DNA from: Streptomyces roseifaciens
Lineage (GTDB): Bacteria > Actinomycetota > Actinomycetes > Streptomycetales > Streptomycetaceae
Assembly (NCBI RefSeq): GCF_001445655.1
Contig: NZ_LNBE01000004.1
Coordinates: 2,739,218 to 2,803,217, forward strand
Direction of reading: 5' to 3'
DNA: 64,000 nt
The notes under the pieces are model-generated. The model was not told where the DNA came from, did not search any database, and saw only the letters and a list, made by a program, of their open reading frames with translations. Of this stretch, positions 15,715 to 25,958 are shown one piece after another; position 1 is the first letter of the stretch, and each line of letters starts with the position of its first letter. The position numbers were made by a program, and so were the translations under genes.

Positions 15715-16598
15715 CAGAGGACCTTTCCCTGGGCGGGGGCTTCGGCGGGGCCGTCGGCCCGGTCGTCGTCGGCCCAGTCGTCGGCGTCCGGGCCGCGCAG
15801 CAGGGCGACGGCGCCGGAGACGGTGGTGATCTTGATCCGGCCGTGGCCGCTGCCGAGCCGGCCGGTGATGTTCCGCGCACCGAACTGGTCCTGGACCTGC
15901 AGCTCGCCGAAGGCGCAGGAGACGGGGCCGACCGTGGTGCCCGCCTCCACCGTCGCGTCCGCCGTGTCGGGCAGCCGGACGGCGATCTCGCCGGAGACGG
16001 AGGTGACCGCGAGGTCGGTGCCCGGCGCGGCCGGCGACAGGTCGATCACGACGTTGCCGTTGACCGAGTCGGCCTTGATCCGGCCGCCCGTGCACTCGAC
16101 GAGCGTGAGGTCGCCGGAGACGGTGTTGCAGCGGACGTCGCCGCCGAGGTGCTGGGCCTCCACGCGGCCCGAGACCGTCTCGGTGCTGACGTCTCCGGTG
16201 AGGCCGACCAGCGTGGTGTCGCCGGAGACGCCCTGGACCTTCGCGCTGCCCGCGATCCCGGAGACCACGGTGACCGCCCCGACGACGGCGACCGTGACGC
16301 CGGCCGCCGTGGGCACGGTGAGGGTCACGTCCGCCGAGCGGTTCCAGTCCTTGCGGGAGAACCAGTTGCGGAAGGTCTTCGGCGACAGGTCCTCGTACCC
16401 GACGGTCAGCGTGCCGCGCAGGTGACCGACCTTCAGCGGCGGCCCCTCGATCGCCGTCAGCTCCAGGCGGGCCGGGCCGCCGTCCGCGCCGACGACGTTG
16501 ACCGTGCCGTTCACCAGGCGCACGTCCAGCGAGACGACCGCCTCCTCGAAGGTGATGTTCCGTGGTGCGGACAGTGACCATTCGGACTCGACGGGCAT
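15714..16598 (-). CDS. DUF4097 family beta-strand-repeat protein
   Basis: 294 residues dominated by short beta strands with repeats of the type VSGDTTLVGLTGDVSTETVSG and NGNVVIDLSP, which fold as a right-handed beta-helix-like stack in DUF4097/adhesin-like proteins. No signal peptide or membrane segment is apparent, so it is likely cytoplasmic. It is the first gene of an operon with a PadR regulator, a very common pairing in Streptomyces; in that pairing the protein is usually thought to respond to envelope stress or antibiotics, but the role is unproven. The ATG is preceded by AGAAGGGG. The C-terminus is acidic (DADDWADDDRADG). Confidence 0.87.
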   Translation of the reverse strand: MPVESEWSLSAPRNITFEEAVVSLDVRLVNGTVNVVGADGGPARLELTAIEGPPLKVGHLRGTLTVGYEDLSPKTFRNWFSRKDWNRSADVTLTVPTAAGVTVAVVGAVTVVSGIAGSAKVQGVSGDTTLVGLTGDVSTETVSGRVEAQHLGGDVRCNTVSGDLTLVECTGGRIKADSVNGNVVIDLSPAAPGTDLAVTSVSGEIAVRLPDTADATVEAGTTVGPVSCAFGELQVQDQFGARNITGRLGSGHGRIKITTVSGAVALLRGPDADDWADDDRADGPAEAPAQGKVL

Positions 16599-16646
16599 GC
16601 CGGGACCCCTTCTGCATCAGGACGGCGGAACGAGACGCAACCTATC

Positions 16647-16676
16647 GCGTCTTCCGTGAAACACGATATATCGCGG
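16647..16676. promoter_or_regulatory. Palindromic operator/promoter between divergent genes
   Basis: Contains the perfect palindrome CGATATATCG (16664-16673) and a related half-site ATCGCG on both flanks, inside an AT-rich patch that also gives a -10-like GATATA. Position between the DUF4097-padR operon and the rightward gene makes it the best candidate PadR binding site. Not testable here beyond symmetry. Confidence 0.5.
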
Positions 16677-16718
16677 TCCGGCGAAGTCAAGCACTCCCGG
16701 TTGGCATAGCGTTGTCGC

Positions 16719-17537
16719 ATGTCCGCTACTGATCACAGCCGCGCGGCGGGGGTCCTGCTGCTCTGCCGGGCCGAGCCCGGCCGCGTCCGGCCCTCCGCCC
16801 AGCTCCTGAACGAACCGCTCCTCCTGGTCCCGGCCGGGGAGGGCTGGAGCGCGCTGGTCCCCGGCAAGGACTCCTGGCGCACCGAGGGCACCGACCTCGC
16901 CACCGCCGCCGCCGGCTGGGCGCACGCCCTGGCCGTCGCCGAGCAGTGGCCCGTCGTGGGTCTGTGGTGGGATGCGCGCGGGGCGGGATTCGTGGTCGCG
17001 GCGGGCTTCCGGCGGACCGTGGGGTACGCATGGCTCGGCGACGGCACCCCGCTCGGCGAAGAGGCGGCCATGACCGCGCTGCGGGCCCGCACCGGACTCG
17101 ACCCGGTGCTCGACGGGGCCGCGCTCGACGGGCTCACCCGGCCGGATGCGGACGCCGACGCCGCGTCCCGGGTCCTCGGGCTGATCGCCGTCCTCTCCCG
17201 GACGGGCCTGGATCTCGCGCCGGGCCTCGCCCCGGGCGTCCCGGCCGACGGGCTGCGCGCCGCCGCGGGCGCGCACCCCCTGGCCGAGGCGGTCGACTGG
17301 CCGGGCTGGCGCGAGGCGGTGCGGACGGGGCTGCTGGAGGCGGAGAGCGGGCGGCTCGGCGGCTGGACGCGCGGGCCGCGCGCCCGCGCCCTCGGCGCCG
17401 CGGAGATCGCGGCCGGGGCGTCGCTGGCCCTCTGGGGGCGGCGCAGCGGGCGGCGGGGCGTGACGGCTGCCGGGGTCACGCTTCTCGCGGACGGTGTGCT
17501 GACGCTCGCCTACGACTGGTGGCGGGCTCGCGGCTGA
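16719..17537 (+). CDS. Conserved hypothetical protein
   Basis: 272 residues, no recognised domain. Features: an N-terminal half with strands (GVLLLCRAEPGRV, LLLVPAGEGWSALVPG), tryptophan-rich centre (WPVVGLWWDARGAGFVVAAGFRR), and a C-terminal stretch that is hydrophobic enough for one or two helices (AGASLALW and AGVTLLADGVLTLAYDWW). ATG start lies ~45 nt after the palindromic operator and the gene diverges from the DUF4097-padR operon, so they may share control. The pattern resembles Streptomyces-specific conserved proteins of unknown role. GC3 is very high, so coding is certain. Confidence 0.75.
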   Translation: MSATDHSRAAGVLLLCRAEPGRVRPSAQLLNEPLLLVPAGEGWSALVPGKDSWRTEGTDLATAAAGWAHALAVAEQWPVVGLWWDARGAGFVVAAGFRRTVGYAWLGDGTPLGEEAAMTALRARTGLDPVLDGAALDGLTRPDADADAASRVLGLIAVLSRTGLDLAPGLAPGVPADGLRAAAGAHPLAEAVDWPGWREAVRTGLLEAESGRLGGWTRGPRARALGAAEIAAGASLALWGRRSGRRGVTAAGVTLLADGVLTLAYDWWRARG

Positions 17538-17646
17538 GCGCCCCTGCGGGCCGTCGGGGGCTCGTCGCGCCCACGCGGCGGAGCCGCGGATCGACACTGC
17601 CCCGCGCCCCTGACGGGGCGCAGCGACCCGCGCTTCCGGCGGAGGA

Positions 17647-17826
17647 CTACTCGTCGTCCTCGTCGTCCAGTCGCGCCAGCCACGTGGCCAGGCGCTCGAC
17701 CGGGACCTCGAAGTCCGGGTTCAGGTCGACGAAGGTCCGCAGCTGCTCGGCCACCCAGCCGAGCGTGACCTCCTCCTCGCCACGCCGGTTCTCCAGCTCC
17801 TCGATGCCGCGGTCGGTGAAGTACAA
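17647..17826 (-). CDS. DUF6104 family small protein
   Basis: 59 residues starting at TTG (YFTDRGIEELENRRGEEEV) and ending in an acidic tail (RLDDEDDE). GGAGAG stands in front of the TTG. The sequence closely matches, from memory, the small actinobacterial DUF6104 family, including the VDLNPDFEVPVERLATWLAR core. Acidic helical protein, probably cytoplasmic. It lies downstream of kgd on the same strand, but the strong hairpin between them suggests separate transcription. Function unknown. Confidence 0.85.
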   Translation of the reverse strand: MYFTDRGIEELENRRGEEEVTLGWVAEQLRTFVDLNPDFEVPVERLATWLARLDDEDDE

Positions 17827-17896
17827 CGTTCTCTCCGTTGGATGAAGGGTGCGGACGCCGGTGGATGCGCCACGCCAAGGATAGGCCGGGCACGGA

Positions 17897-17946
17897 TACG
17901 GGAACGGGCCCCCTCCGCCTCGCAGCGGTGGGGGCCCGTTCCCGTA
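17897..17946. terminator. Terminator after kgd
   Basis: Perfect 17-bp stem (TACGGGAACGGGCCCCC and complement) with a 16-nt loop, 14 bp past the kgd stop. No T-run follows; typical of GC-rich actinobacterial terminators. Confidence 0.8.
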
Positions 17947-17959
17947 CGGGACGCGTCCG

Positions 17960-20900
17960 TCAGGCGTCGAACACCTCGTTGATCAGCGTCTGCTGCTCGG
18001 CCTGGTGGCGCTTGGCCGAGCCGACCGCCGGGGACGAGGAGTGCGGACGGGAGATCCGCCGCAGCCGCTCGCGGGCCGGGACGTCGGCGCCGACGGCCAG
18101 GTCCAGGTGGTCGATCAGGTTCAGCGCGATGAACGGCCAGGCACCCTGGTTCGCCGGCTCCTCCTGCGCCCAGATGTACTTCTCGGCGTTCGGGAACTTG
18201 GCGATCTCGGCCTGGAGCTCCTCGCCCGGCAGCGGGTAGAGGCGCTCGATGCGGACGATGGCCGTGTCCGTGGCACCGCGCTTGGCGCGCTCGGCGGCCA
18301 GGTCGTAGTAGACCTTGCCGGAGCAGAAGACGACCTTGCGGACGTCCGCCGCGGCGACGGTGTCGTCACCGATGACCGGACGGAACTCGCCGCTGGTGAA
18401 CTCCTCCGCCTTCGACGCCGCGGCCTTCAGACGCAGCATCGACTTCGGGGTGAAGACGATCAGCGGCTTGTGGTGCGGGTTGTGGACCTGCCAGCGCAGC
18501 AGGTGGAAGTAGTTCGACGGCAGCGTCGGCATGGCGACCGTCATGTTGTTCTGCGCGCAGAGCTGCAGGAAGCGCTCGACGCGGGCCGAGGAGTGGTCCG
18601 GGCCCTGGCCCTCGTAGCCGTGCGGCAGGAGCAGCGTGACACCAGAGGTCTGGTTCCACTTCTGCTCGGAGGAGGAGATGAACTCGTCGACGATGCTCTG
18701 GGCGCCGTTGACGAAGTCACCGAACTGGGCCTCCCACAGCACCAGCGCGTCCGGGCGGGCCAGCGAGTAGCCGTACTCGAAGCCCATCGCCGCGTACTCG
18801 CTGAGGAGCGAGTCGTAGACGTTGAAGCGGGCCTGGTCGTCGGACAGGTAGAGCAGCGGGGTGTAGTCCTCGCCGGTCTCGCGGTCGACGAGCACCGCGT
18901 GGCGCTGGCCGAAGGTGCCGCGGCGGGAGTCCTGGCCGGCGAGCCGGACCGGGGTGCCCTCCATCAGCAGCGAGCCGAAGGCGAGGGTCTCGCCCATGCC
19001 CCAGTCGATCGTGCCGTCCTCGATGCTGGCGGCGCGGCGCTGCAGCTGCGGCACCAGGCGCGGGTGCACCGTGACGTTCTCGGGCGTGGTGACCTGCGAC
19101 TCGGCGATCCGCTTGAGGACCTCCTGGGAGATCGCGGTGTTCACCGCGACCGGGAAGCCGCCCAGCGGGGCCGGGACGGCGGCCGGAGCCGTCGCCGCGT
19201 CCGCGTCGCGGACCTCGACGAAGACCTTCTCCAGCTGGCCCTGGTAGTCCTGCAGGGCCTGCTCGGCCTCCTCCAGGGTGATGTCGCCCCGGCCGATCAG
19301 CGACTCGGTGTACAGCTTGCGCACCGAGCGCTTCTTGTCGATCAGGTCGTACATCAGCGGCTGGGTGAACGAGGGGTTGTCCGACTCGTTGTGCCCGCGG
19401 CGGCGGTAGCAGATCAGGTCGATGACGACGTCCTTGTTGAACGCCTGGCGGAACTCGAAGGCGAGCCGCGCGACGCGGACCACGGCCTCCGGGTCGTCAC
19501 CGTTCACGTGGAAGATCGGCGCCTCGATCATCCGGGCGACGTCGGTGCAGTACATCGACGAGCGCGAGGACTCCGGCGGCGCGGTGAAGCCGACCTGGTT
19601 GTTGATGACGATGTGCACGGTGCCGCCGGTGCGGTAGCCGCGCAGCTGCGACATGTTCAGCGTCTCGGCGACGACGCCCTGGCCCGCGAAGGCCGCGTCG
19701 CCGTGCAGCTGGACCGGCAGGACGGTGAAGTCCGTGCCCGCCTTGCCGATGATGTCCTGCTTGGCGCGGGCGATGCCCTCGACGACCGGGTCGACCGTCT
19801 CCAGGTGGGAGGGGTTGGCGGCCAGCGAGACCTTGATCTGCTCGCCGTCCAGGCCGGTGAAGGTGCCCTCGGCGCCCAGGTGGTACTTCACGTCGCCGGA
19901 GCCGTGCATCGACTTCGGGTCGAGGTTGCCCTCGAACTCGCGGAAGATCTGGGCGTAGGACTTGCCGACGATGTTCGCGAGGACGTTGAGGCGGCCGCGG
20001 TGGGCCATGCCGATGACGACCTCGTCCAGACGCGCCTCGGCGGCGGCGTCCAGCACCGAGTCCAGCAGCGGGATGACGGACTCGCCGCCCTCCAGGGAGA
20101 AGCGCTTCTGGCCGACGTACTTCGTCTGCAGGAAGGTCTCGAAGGCCTCGGCGGCGTTCAGCCGGCGCAGGATGCGCAGCTGCTCCTCGCGCTCGGGCTT
20201 GGAGTGGCCGCGCTCGACGCGGTCCTGGATCCACTTGCGCTGCTTGGGGTCCTGGATGTGCATGAACTCGATGCCGGTGGTGCGGCAGTACGAGTCGCGC
20301 AGCACGCCGAGGATGTCGCGCAGCTTCATCATGGACTTGCCGGCGAAGCCGCCGACCGCGAACTCGCGCTCCAGGTCCCACAGGGTGAGGCCGTGCTCGG
20401 TGATGTCGAGGTCGGGGTGCTTGCGCTGGCGGTACTCCAGCGGGTCGGTGTCGGCCATGACGTGGCCGCGGACCCGGTAGGAGTGGATCAGCTCGAAGAC
20501 GCGGGCGGCCTTGGTGACGTCGTCGTCGTGCGAGGCGTCGATGTCCTTGAGCCAGCGGACCGGCTCGTAGGGGATGCGCAGCGCCTCGAAGATCTCGTCG
20601 TAGAAGCCGTTCTCGCCGAGCAGCAGCTGGGCCATGATCCGCAGGAACTCGCCGGAGGCGGCGCCCTGGATCACCCGGTGGTCGTACGTCGAGGTCAGGG
20701 TCATGACCTTGGAGATGCCCATGCGGTTCAGGGCGTCCTGCGAGGTGCCCTGGAACTCGGCGGGGTAGTCCATCGCGCCGACGCCGAGGATCAGGCCCTG
20801 GCCGGGCATCAGGCGCGGCACGGAGTGCACGGTGCCGATGCCGCCGGGGTTGGTCAGCGAGGCGGTGACGCCGGTGAAGTCGTCCATCGTCAGCTTGCCG

Positions 20901-21739
20901 ACGCGGGCGCGGCGGACGATGTCCTCGTAGGCCTGCCAGAACTCGAAGAAGTTCAGCGTCTCGGCCTTCTTGATGGCCGCGACCACGAGCTGGCGGTCAC
21001 CGTTCGGCTTGACCAGGTCGATCGCCAGGCCGAGGTTGACGTGCTCGGGCTTGACGAGGGTCGGCTTGCCGTCCTTCTCCGTGAAGGAGTGGTTCATCGA
21101 CGGCATGAGCTTCAGCGCCTGCACCATGGCGTAGCCGATGAGGTGCGTGAAGGAGACCTTGCCGCCGCGGGCGCGCTTCAGGTGATTGTTGATCACGATG
21201 CGCTGGTCGAAGAGCAGCTTCACCGGGACGGCGCGGACGGACGTGGCCGTCGGCAGCTCCAGGGAGGCGTTCATGTTCTTCGCGACCGCAGCTGCGGGAC
21301 CGCGCAGGGTGACCAGCTCGGGGCCGGCGGCCGGCTCGGCCGGCTTCGCGGCGGCCGCCGGCTTGGCGGGCGCGGCCTTGGCGGGCGCGGCCTTCGCCGG
21401 AGCGGGGGCCGCCGGGGCGGCCGCAGCGGCGGCGGGCTGCGCGGCGGCGGCCGGAGCTGCCGGGGCCGGTGCGGCGGGCGCCGCGGGCGTGGTGGCGGCC
21501 GGGGCGGGGCCGCCCGCGGCTTCGATCACCTCCTGCGGCGGCGCTGCCGCCGCGGTGCCCGGCTTGTAGTCGGCGAAGAAGTCCCACCAGGCTCGGTCGA
21601 CCGAGTTCGGGTCCTGGAGGTACTGCTGGTAGATCTCGTCGACGAGCCACTCATTGGGACCGAAGACGTCCGCAGGGCTCTTGCCCTGCCCGTCTTGGTC
21701 GGTCGAGATGCTCGAGGTGTTGGGGGACTGTGGCGACAC
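17960..21739 (-). CDS. kgd: Multifunctional 2-oxoglutarate decarboxylase/dehydrogenase E1-E2 fusion
   Basis: 1259-residue TCA-cycle enzyme that converts 2-oxoglutarate to succinyl-CoA (with partner E2/E3 subunits) or to succinic semialdehyde. Domains in order: short N-terminal E1 motif ([18 protein letters not shown]), a ~110-residue Ala/Pro/Lys linker, a succinyltransferase-type catalytic domain ending in [15 protein letters not shown], then the thiamine-diphosphate E1 with [52 protein letters not shown], and the C-terminal [11 protein letters not shown] region. No lipoyl domain, as in other actinobacterial Kgd proteins. The GTG start ([10 protein letters not shown]) matches the family; the frame is open further up. 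It is highly expressed-looking in codon use and ends in a strong terminator. Confidence 0.95.
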   Translation of the reverse strand: MSPQSPNTSSISTDQDGQGKSPADVFGPNEWLVDEIYQQYLQDPNSVDRAWWDFFADYKPGTAAAAPPQEVIEAAGGPAPAATTPAAPAAPAPAAPAAAAQPAAAAAAPAAPAPAKAAPAKAAPAKPAAAAKPAEPAAGPELVTLRGPAAAVAKNMNASLELPTATSVRAVPVKLLFDQRIVINNHLKRARGGKVSFTHLIGYAMVQALKLMPSMNHSFTEKDGKPTLVKPEHVNLGLAIDLVKPNGDRQLVVAAIKKAETLNFFEFWQAYEDIVRRARVGKLTMDDFTGVTASLTNPGGIGTVHSVPRLMPGQGLILGVGAMDYPAEFQGTSQDALNRMGISKVMTLTSTYDHRVIQGAASGEFLRIMAQLLLGENGFYDEIFEALRIPYEPVRWLKDIDASHDDDVTKAARVFELIHSYRVRGHVMADTDPLEYRQRKHPDLDITEHGLTLWDLEREFAVGGFAGKSMMKLRDILGVLRDSYCRTTGIEFMHIQDPKQRKWIQDRVERGHSKPEREEQLRILRRLNAAEAFETFLQTKYVGQKRFSLEGGESVIPLLDSVLDAAAEARLDEVVIGMAHRGRLNVLANIVGKSYAQIFREFEGNLDPKSMHGSGDVKYHLGAEGTFTGLDGEQIKVSLAANPSHLETVDPVVEGIARAKQDIIGKAGTDFTVLPVQLHGDAAFAGQGVVAETLNMSQLRGYRTGGTVHIVINNQVGFTAPPESSRSSMYCTDVARMIEAPIFHVNGDDPEAVVRVARLAFEFRQAFNKDVVIDLICYRRRGHNESDNPSFTQPLMYDLIDKKRSVRKLYTESLIGRGDITLEEAEQALQDYQGQLEKVFVEVRDADAATAPAAVPAPLGGFPVAVNTAISQEVLKRIAESQVTTPENVTVHPRLVPQLQRRAASIEDGTIDWGMGETLAFGSLLMEGTPVRLAGQDSRRGTFGQRHAVLVDRETGEDYTPLLYLSDDQARFNVYDSLLSEYAAMGFEYGYSLARPDALVLWEAQFGDFVNGAQSIVDEFISSSEQKWNQTSGVTLLLPHGYEGQGPDHSSARVERFLQLCAQNNMTVAMPTLPSNYFHLLRWQVHNPHHKPLIVFTPKSMLRLKAAASKAEEFTSGEFRPVIGDDTVAAADVRKVVFCSGKVYYDLAAERAKRGATDTAIVRIERLYPLPGEELQAEIAKFPNAEKYIWAQEEPANQGAWPFIALNLIDHLDLAVGADVPARERLRRISRPHSSSPAVGSAKRHQAEQQTLINEVFDA

Positions 21740-21979
21740 GGCGGCAACCGCCCTCTTCCGCTTCACAAGGTGATGGACAGCGGGAATAAAGGCTACGCCT
21801 GTCTGCAGGGTTGATGCAGGCCACCCGGGCCAGCAGTCGCGCAAGTCACATTCGCTCCGGGGTTTCGGGGCATGACTTGGCGGGAAACACACGGGGTTCT
21901 GCTGGTCCCAGGGGTCTCAGGGTTCGCTCAAGCGCGCCCCACACTCCCTCGAATGTGTGCCTCCGCCACCGACCATACG

Positions 21980-23170
21980 TCAAACGTGATCGCGCGGTAC
22001 GCCCGGAAGAGTGACCTGAATGCGGCACCCATGGGGGGATTCGGCCACCCCGATGCTCCCTCCGTGCAGATCCACCGCCCAGCGGGCGATGGCCAGCCCC
22101 AGCCCCGTGCCGCCGTCCGTGCCCGGGCCCTGCTGCCCGGAGCCGCCCCGGTTGAACCGCTCGAAGACCCGGTGCCGCTCGGCCTCGGGGATGCCCGGGC
22201 CCTCGTCCAGCACCTCCAGGGCCAGCGACTGCGGCCCCTCGCCGCGGCGCGCCCGCACCGTGACCCGCCCGTGCGGGGGGCTGTGCTTGACCGCGTTGTC
22301 CACCAGGTTCGCCACCACCTGGTGCAGCCGCTCCGCGTCCGCGTGGGCCGTCAGCTCCGGCGGGGACACGTCCAGGTGCAGGTGCACGTCCTTGCGGGCG
22401 TGCGGAGAGGAGCCGGAGCCGTTGGCCATGCTCGCCTCCTTCAGGACGCCCGCCAGATACGGCCACACCTCGAAGCGCCGCGCATGCAGCGGTACGACCC
22501 CGTTGTCGAGCCGGGACAGGTCCAGCAGCTGCTCCACCAGGCGGCCGAGCCGCTCGGTCTGGCGCAGCGCCGTCCGCATCGTCTCCGGATCCGCGGCCGA
22601 CACCCCGTCCACCACGTTCTCCAGGACCGCCCGCAGGCCCGCGATCGGGGTCCGCAGCTCGTGCGAGACGTTGGCGACGAGCTCCTTGCGGTGGGTGTCC
22701 ACCGCCTCCAGGTCGGCGGCCATGCGGTTGAAGGCGTTCGCCAGGTGCCCGAACTCGTCCCGCCGCCCGGCGCCCACCCGGCGCGTGTAGTCGCCCTGCG
22801 CCATCGCCCGGGTGACCTCGGTCATCTCGTCCAGCGGCGCGGTCAGGCCCTGCGCCACGAACTGCGTTATCAGCAGCGAGGCGATGATCGAGAAGACGGT
22901 GATCACCCGGAGCTCGGTCGCCGAGTGGATCGCGACGAAGACCAGGAAGGTCGTTATCACCACCGAGCCGATGACGAGGGCGCCCAGCGCCGCCTTCACC
23001 GACCGGTAGGGGTCCAGCGGGCGCAGCGCCTCCCAGACGCGGCCCCCCAGGCCCGCCGGGACCGCCGCGCCCCTGCTCCGCCCGTCCTCGCGGGCCCGCC
23101 TGCCCTGGCCCGCGCCCCGTGCCGCGCCCTGGCCGGTGCCGCCCCCGGGGCCGGCCGTGCCGCCGGTCAT
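21980..23170 (-). CDS. Sensor histidine kinase
   Basis: 396 residues. Gly/Arg-rich N-terminal tail of ~50 residues, two membrane segments (ALGALVIGSVVITTFLVFVA and TVFSIIASLLITQFV) with almost no external loop, HAMP domain, HisKA with the phosphorylated His in VSHELRTPI, and HATPase motifs NLVDNAVKHSPP, DEGPGIP and GGTGLGLAI. The missing extracellular domain suggests an intramembrane-sensing kinase. Its ATG overlaps the response-regulator stop by ATGA, so the pair is coupled. Downstream of it lies kgd on the same strand with a 240-bp gap that should hold the kgd promoter. Confidence 0.93.
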   Translation of the reverse strand: MTGGTAGPGGGTGQGAARGAGQGRRAREDGRSRGAAVPAGLGGRVWEALRPLDPYRSVKAALGALVIGSVVITTFLVFVAIHSATELRVITVFSIIASLLITQFVAQGLTAPLDEMTEVTRAMAQGDYTRRVGAGRRDEFGHLANAFNRMAADLEAVDTHRKELVANVSHELRTPIAGLRAVLENVVDGVSAADPETMRTALRQTERLGRLVEQLLDLSRLDNGVVPLHARRFEVWPYLAGVLKEASMANGSGSSPHARKDVHLHLDVSPPELTAHADAERLHQVVANLVDNAVKHSPPHGRVTVRARRGEGPQSLALEVLDEGPGIPEAERHRVFERFNRGGSGQQGPGTDGGTGLGLAIARWAVDLHGGSIGVAESPHGCRIQVTLPGVPRDHV

Positions 23171-23904
23171 GCCGCCGGGGTCTCCAGTGCATAGCCGACG
23201 CCGTGCACCGTACGGATCCGCTCCGCGCCGATCTTCCGGCGGAGCGCCTTGATGTGGCTGTCGACCGTGCGGGTGCCCGAGGCGTCGGCCCAGTCCCACA
23301 CCTCCGCGAGCAGCTGCTCGCGGGAGAGGACGGCGCGCGGCGTGTTCGCCAGGCAGACCAGCAGGTCGAACTCGGTCGGCGTCAGGTGCACGTCGGCGCC
23401 TCTGACCCGCACCCGGCGCTGGGCGTGGTCGATCTCCAGCTCGCCCAGGCGCAGGATGCCGCTGCGCGGGGTGTGCGCGGCGAGGGCCGCCCGCTCCACG
23501 CGCCGCAGCAGCACGTGCACCCGGGCCGCCAGCTCGCGCATCGAGAACGGCTTGGTCATGTAGTCGTCGGCGCCGACGCCGAGGCCGACCAGCATGTCCG
23601 TCTCGTCGTCGCGCGCGGTGAGCATCAGCACGGGCACCGGACGCTGCGCCTGCACCCGCCGGCACACCTCCAGGCCGTCGAAGCCCGGCAGCATCACGTC
23701 GAGCACGAGCAGGTCGGGCTGCCACGCCTCCGCGGTGTCGACGGCCGCCGGCCCGTCGCCCGCGGTGCGGACCTGGAAGCCCTCGGCCCGCAGCCGCGCC
23801 GCGATGGCGTCGACGATGGTCCGGTCGTCCTCGACCACCAGCACCCGGCGCTGCGCCCCGGCGGAGGCTGCGGCGCCGTTCGGGCCGATGTGTGTCTGCT
23901 CCAT
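23167..23904 (-). CDS. OmpR-family response regulator
   Basis: 245 residues. Receiver domain with acidic pair in VVEDDRTI, phosphoacceptor Asp in LLVLDVMLPGFDG, Thr in MLTARDD and Lys in MTKPFSM, then an OmpR-type winged helix (LTPTEFDLLVCLANTP, RTVDSHIKALRRKI, VHGVGYAL). The ATG follows GGGGCG. Partner of the kinase encoded immediately downstream. The signal and regulon are unknown. The gene order kgd, kinase, regulator, methyltransferase-like, rhomboid-like, lon looks, from memory, like a conserved stretch of Streptomyces core chromosome. Confidence 0.94.
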   Translation of the reverse strand: MEQTHIGPNGAAASAGAQRRVLVVEDDRTIVDAIAARLRAEGFQVRTAGDGPAAVDTAEAWQPDLLVLDVMLPGFDGLEVCRRVQAQRPVPVLMLTARDDETDMLVGLGVGADDYMTKPFSMRELAARVHVLLRRVERAALAAHTPRSGILRLGELEIDHAQRRVRVRGADVHLTPTEFDLLVCLANTPRAVLSREQLLAEVWDWADASGTRTVDSHIKALRRKIGAERIRTVHGVGYALETPAA

Positions 23905-23996
23905 GCGCGCCCCGCCCCTAGCGTCTTTCCGTCGCGTCGTTCTCTGCCGGCTCTTCAGCTGTGGCAAGCAGGGTACGGGCAGGTGGCGGGCGACGG

Positions 23997-24710
23997 CTAC
24001 GCGGCACGTTGCGCGAGGTGCACTACGTCCGGTACGCCCCGGGCAACCGCGATCTCTTCGGTCCGTACCCCTTCGAAACCGGCATTCCGGAGGGCTCCCT
24101 CGAATTCGGCCGACGGCTCGGCCGACCACACGGCGAGCACGCCGCCGGGCGTCAGGCGCTCGCGGCAGCCCGCCAGGCCGGCGGGGGAGTAGAGGCCGCC
24201 GTTGTCCTCCGTGACGGTCCAGCCGGGGCCGTTGTCGATGTCCAGGCACAGGGCGTCGTAGCGCACGGGGGCGGTGCGCAGGTGGTGCAGCAGGTCGCCC
24301 TCGGCGACCTCGGTGCGAGGATCGGCCAGCGCCCGCGCCGAGATGGTGCCCAGCGGCCCGGCCCGGTGCCAGTCGATCACCGCTCGCTCCCGCTCGACGA
24401 CCGTGATCCGGCCCCACCGGGGCTCCTCGGCGGCCCGGGCGAGGGAGAAGCCGACGCCGAGCCCGCCGATGAGGACGGACGGCCCCGGGCGGTCCGCGGG
24501 GAGGGCGGCCAGCGCGGCGTCCACGAGCAGCCGCTCCGAGCGCCCGTCGGAGGTGTCCATCAGGAAGCAGCCGTTCGCGATGATCTCGTGGACCGCGCCG
24601 TCCCCGGTGCCCCGGCGACGCAGGACCACCTCGCCGTACGGGCCCTCGCGGCGGTCCAGGGTGACGGGCCCCCCGCCGGTGTCGTACGGGTCGCGCTGGA
24701 GGGTGGTCAT
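23997..24710 (-). CDS. Spermidine synthase-like methyltransferase-fold protein
   Basis: 237 residues with the Rossmann fold of spermidine synthases: SVLIGGLGVGFSLARA (nucleotide-binding glycine loop), ITVVERERAVIDWHR (acidic end of strand 2), YDALCLDIDNGPGW, and LTPGGVLAVWSAEPS. The aminopropyltransferase gatekeeper motif is not obvious, so the true reaction is uncertain; many bacterial proteins of this kind are annotated only as spermidine synthase-like. It lies upstream of the two-component genes on the same strand with a 92-bp gap. ATG start is clear. Confidence 0.85.
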   Translation of the reverse strand: MTTLQRDPYDTGGGPVTLDRREGPYGEVVLRRRGTGDGAVHEIIANGCFLMDTSDGRSERLLVDAALAALPADRPGPSVLIGGLGVGFSLARAAEEPRWGRITVVERERAVIDWHRAGPLGTISARALADPRTEVAEGDLLHHLRTAPVRYDALCLDIDNGPGWTVTEDNGGLYSPAGLAGCRERLTPGGVLAVWSAEPSAEFEGALRNAGFEGVRTEEIAVARGVPDVVHLAQRAA

Positions 24711-24905
24711 CGGGTGGCCTCCGTGTCGGTCGGTACTCGGCGGACGCGGCAGGCGGGTGCGGGGTTGAGCGGCGTGACAGGAGTCACGGTCTGTGGTTGA
24801 TTCGCCTGCCCTCGATGGACCTTAATGTCGGAGGGAGCCGGAGCGGGGTCGCTTTTCGCTCCGCCGGGTGCCGTGACGGACCCCGCGAGGAAGGGGCTGG
24901 GCCGA

Positions 24906-25958
24906 GTGAGTGTGGTGGATCCCGACGGCGAGTCCCTGCGGCGCCGGCGGCGAGCTCTCCGGGCCCCCTCGCCCGGCCGGATGCTGCGGGCGCTGCCCAC
25001 CCCCCTCGGCACGCCGTTCACGTTCTTCTACGGCCTGGTCCTGCTGGCCACCGCGCTCTACACGCACTACGGCGACGAGGCCACGGTCGACGAGCTCCTG
25101 CGCGCGTCCAGCACCGACGCCGCGCACCTGGCCGAACAGCCGCTCGTCGTCCTGCTGGCGAGCGCCCTGTGGATAGCCGGCGGCCTGTACTCGCTGTTCG
25201 GGATCCTCTTCGTCCTCGTCGTCTCCGCGCTGGAGCGCCGGATCGGCGGGGCCCGCACCGCCGGCGTCTTCCTCCTCGGCCACGTGCTGGCCACCCTCGC
25301 CACCGAGCTGCCCGTGGCGGGCGCCGTGGCCGCGGGGCGGCTGCCCGAGGCCTCGCTGCACCGCCTCGACTACGGCATCAGCTTCGGCGTGATGGCCTGC
25401 ATAGGCGCGCTCGCCGGGCTGCTGCGGCAGCGCGGGAAGCGGATCGTCCTCGGTCTCTCGTTCCTCATGTGCGCCCAGGACCTCGTCGAGTTCGCCGACC
25501 CGCTCGCCAGCTGGGGCCACCCCATAGCCCTGCTCACCGGCATGGCCTGCTGGAGCCTCCTGCGCGACAAGGGGCCGGCGGCCGGATCGGCCGCGGACGG
25601 TGCCGTCCCAGGCCCGCTGCGTGCGCCGCGGGAGGCCGGGCAGGGCGGTCCGGCCGGTGCACCACAGCAGAGTCTCCGCGGGGGAGCGGCCGGCCGGGGC
25701 GTCCGGGAAGAGCCGCTCGACGGCGGGCGCGCAGAGCCCGTCGGGCAGGTCGTGGCCGCCGGGGCGGACGGGGGTGAGCCCGAGGCCGCGCGCGATGTCG
25801 TCCGTATGGAGTACGAGTTCCCTCACGCCCATGGCGGCGAACCCGGGCGCGTCGGAGCGGCCCCACGGGTGCCAGGCGCGATCCCCCTCCCCCGCGCCGC
25901 GGACGGTCGCGGCGAGCAGCGCCGCAGCGATGCGGATGCCCTCCAGGCGGGCCGGTAG
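24906..25958 (+). CDS. Rhomboid-like integral membrane protein with unusual C-terminal run-on
   Basis: The first ~220 residues are a membrane protein of the actinobacterial rhomboid-like type: helices at FTFFYGLVLLATALYTHY, VVLLASALWIAGGLYSLFG, RTAGVFLLGHVLATLATEL, FGVMACIGALAGLLR, and PIALLTGMACWSLL. The Ser/His dyad of active rhomboids is not evident, so it may be inactive. GTG (VSVVDPDGES) is chosen with AAGGGG upstream; an ATG 27 codons earlier is possible. After about residue 225 the frame continues for ~125 Gly/Ala/Arg-rich residues that are the antisense of the converging DinB-like gene, so the natural stop seems lost; see findings. Confidence 0.75.
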   Translation: MSVVDPDGESLRRRRRALRAPSPGRMLRALPTPLGTPFTFFYGLVLLATALYTHYGDEATVDELLRASSTDAAHLAEQPLVVLLASALWIAGGLYSLFGILFVLVVSALERRIGGARTAGVFLLGHVLATLATELPVAGAVAAGRLPEASLHRLDYGISFGVMACIGALAGLLRQRGKRIVLGLSFLMCAQDLVEFADPLASWGHPIALLTGMACWSLLRDKGPAAGSAADGAVPGPLRAPREAGQGGPAGAPQQSLRGGAAGRGVREEPLDGGRAEPVGQVVAAGADGGEPEAARDVVRMEYEFPHAHGGEPGRVGAAPRVPGAIPLPRAADGRGEQRRSDADALQAGR

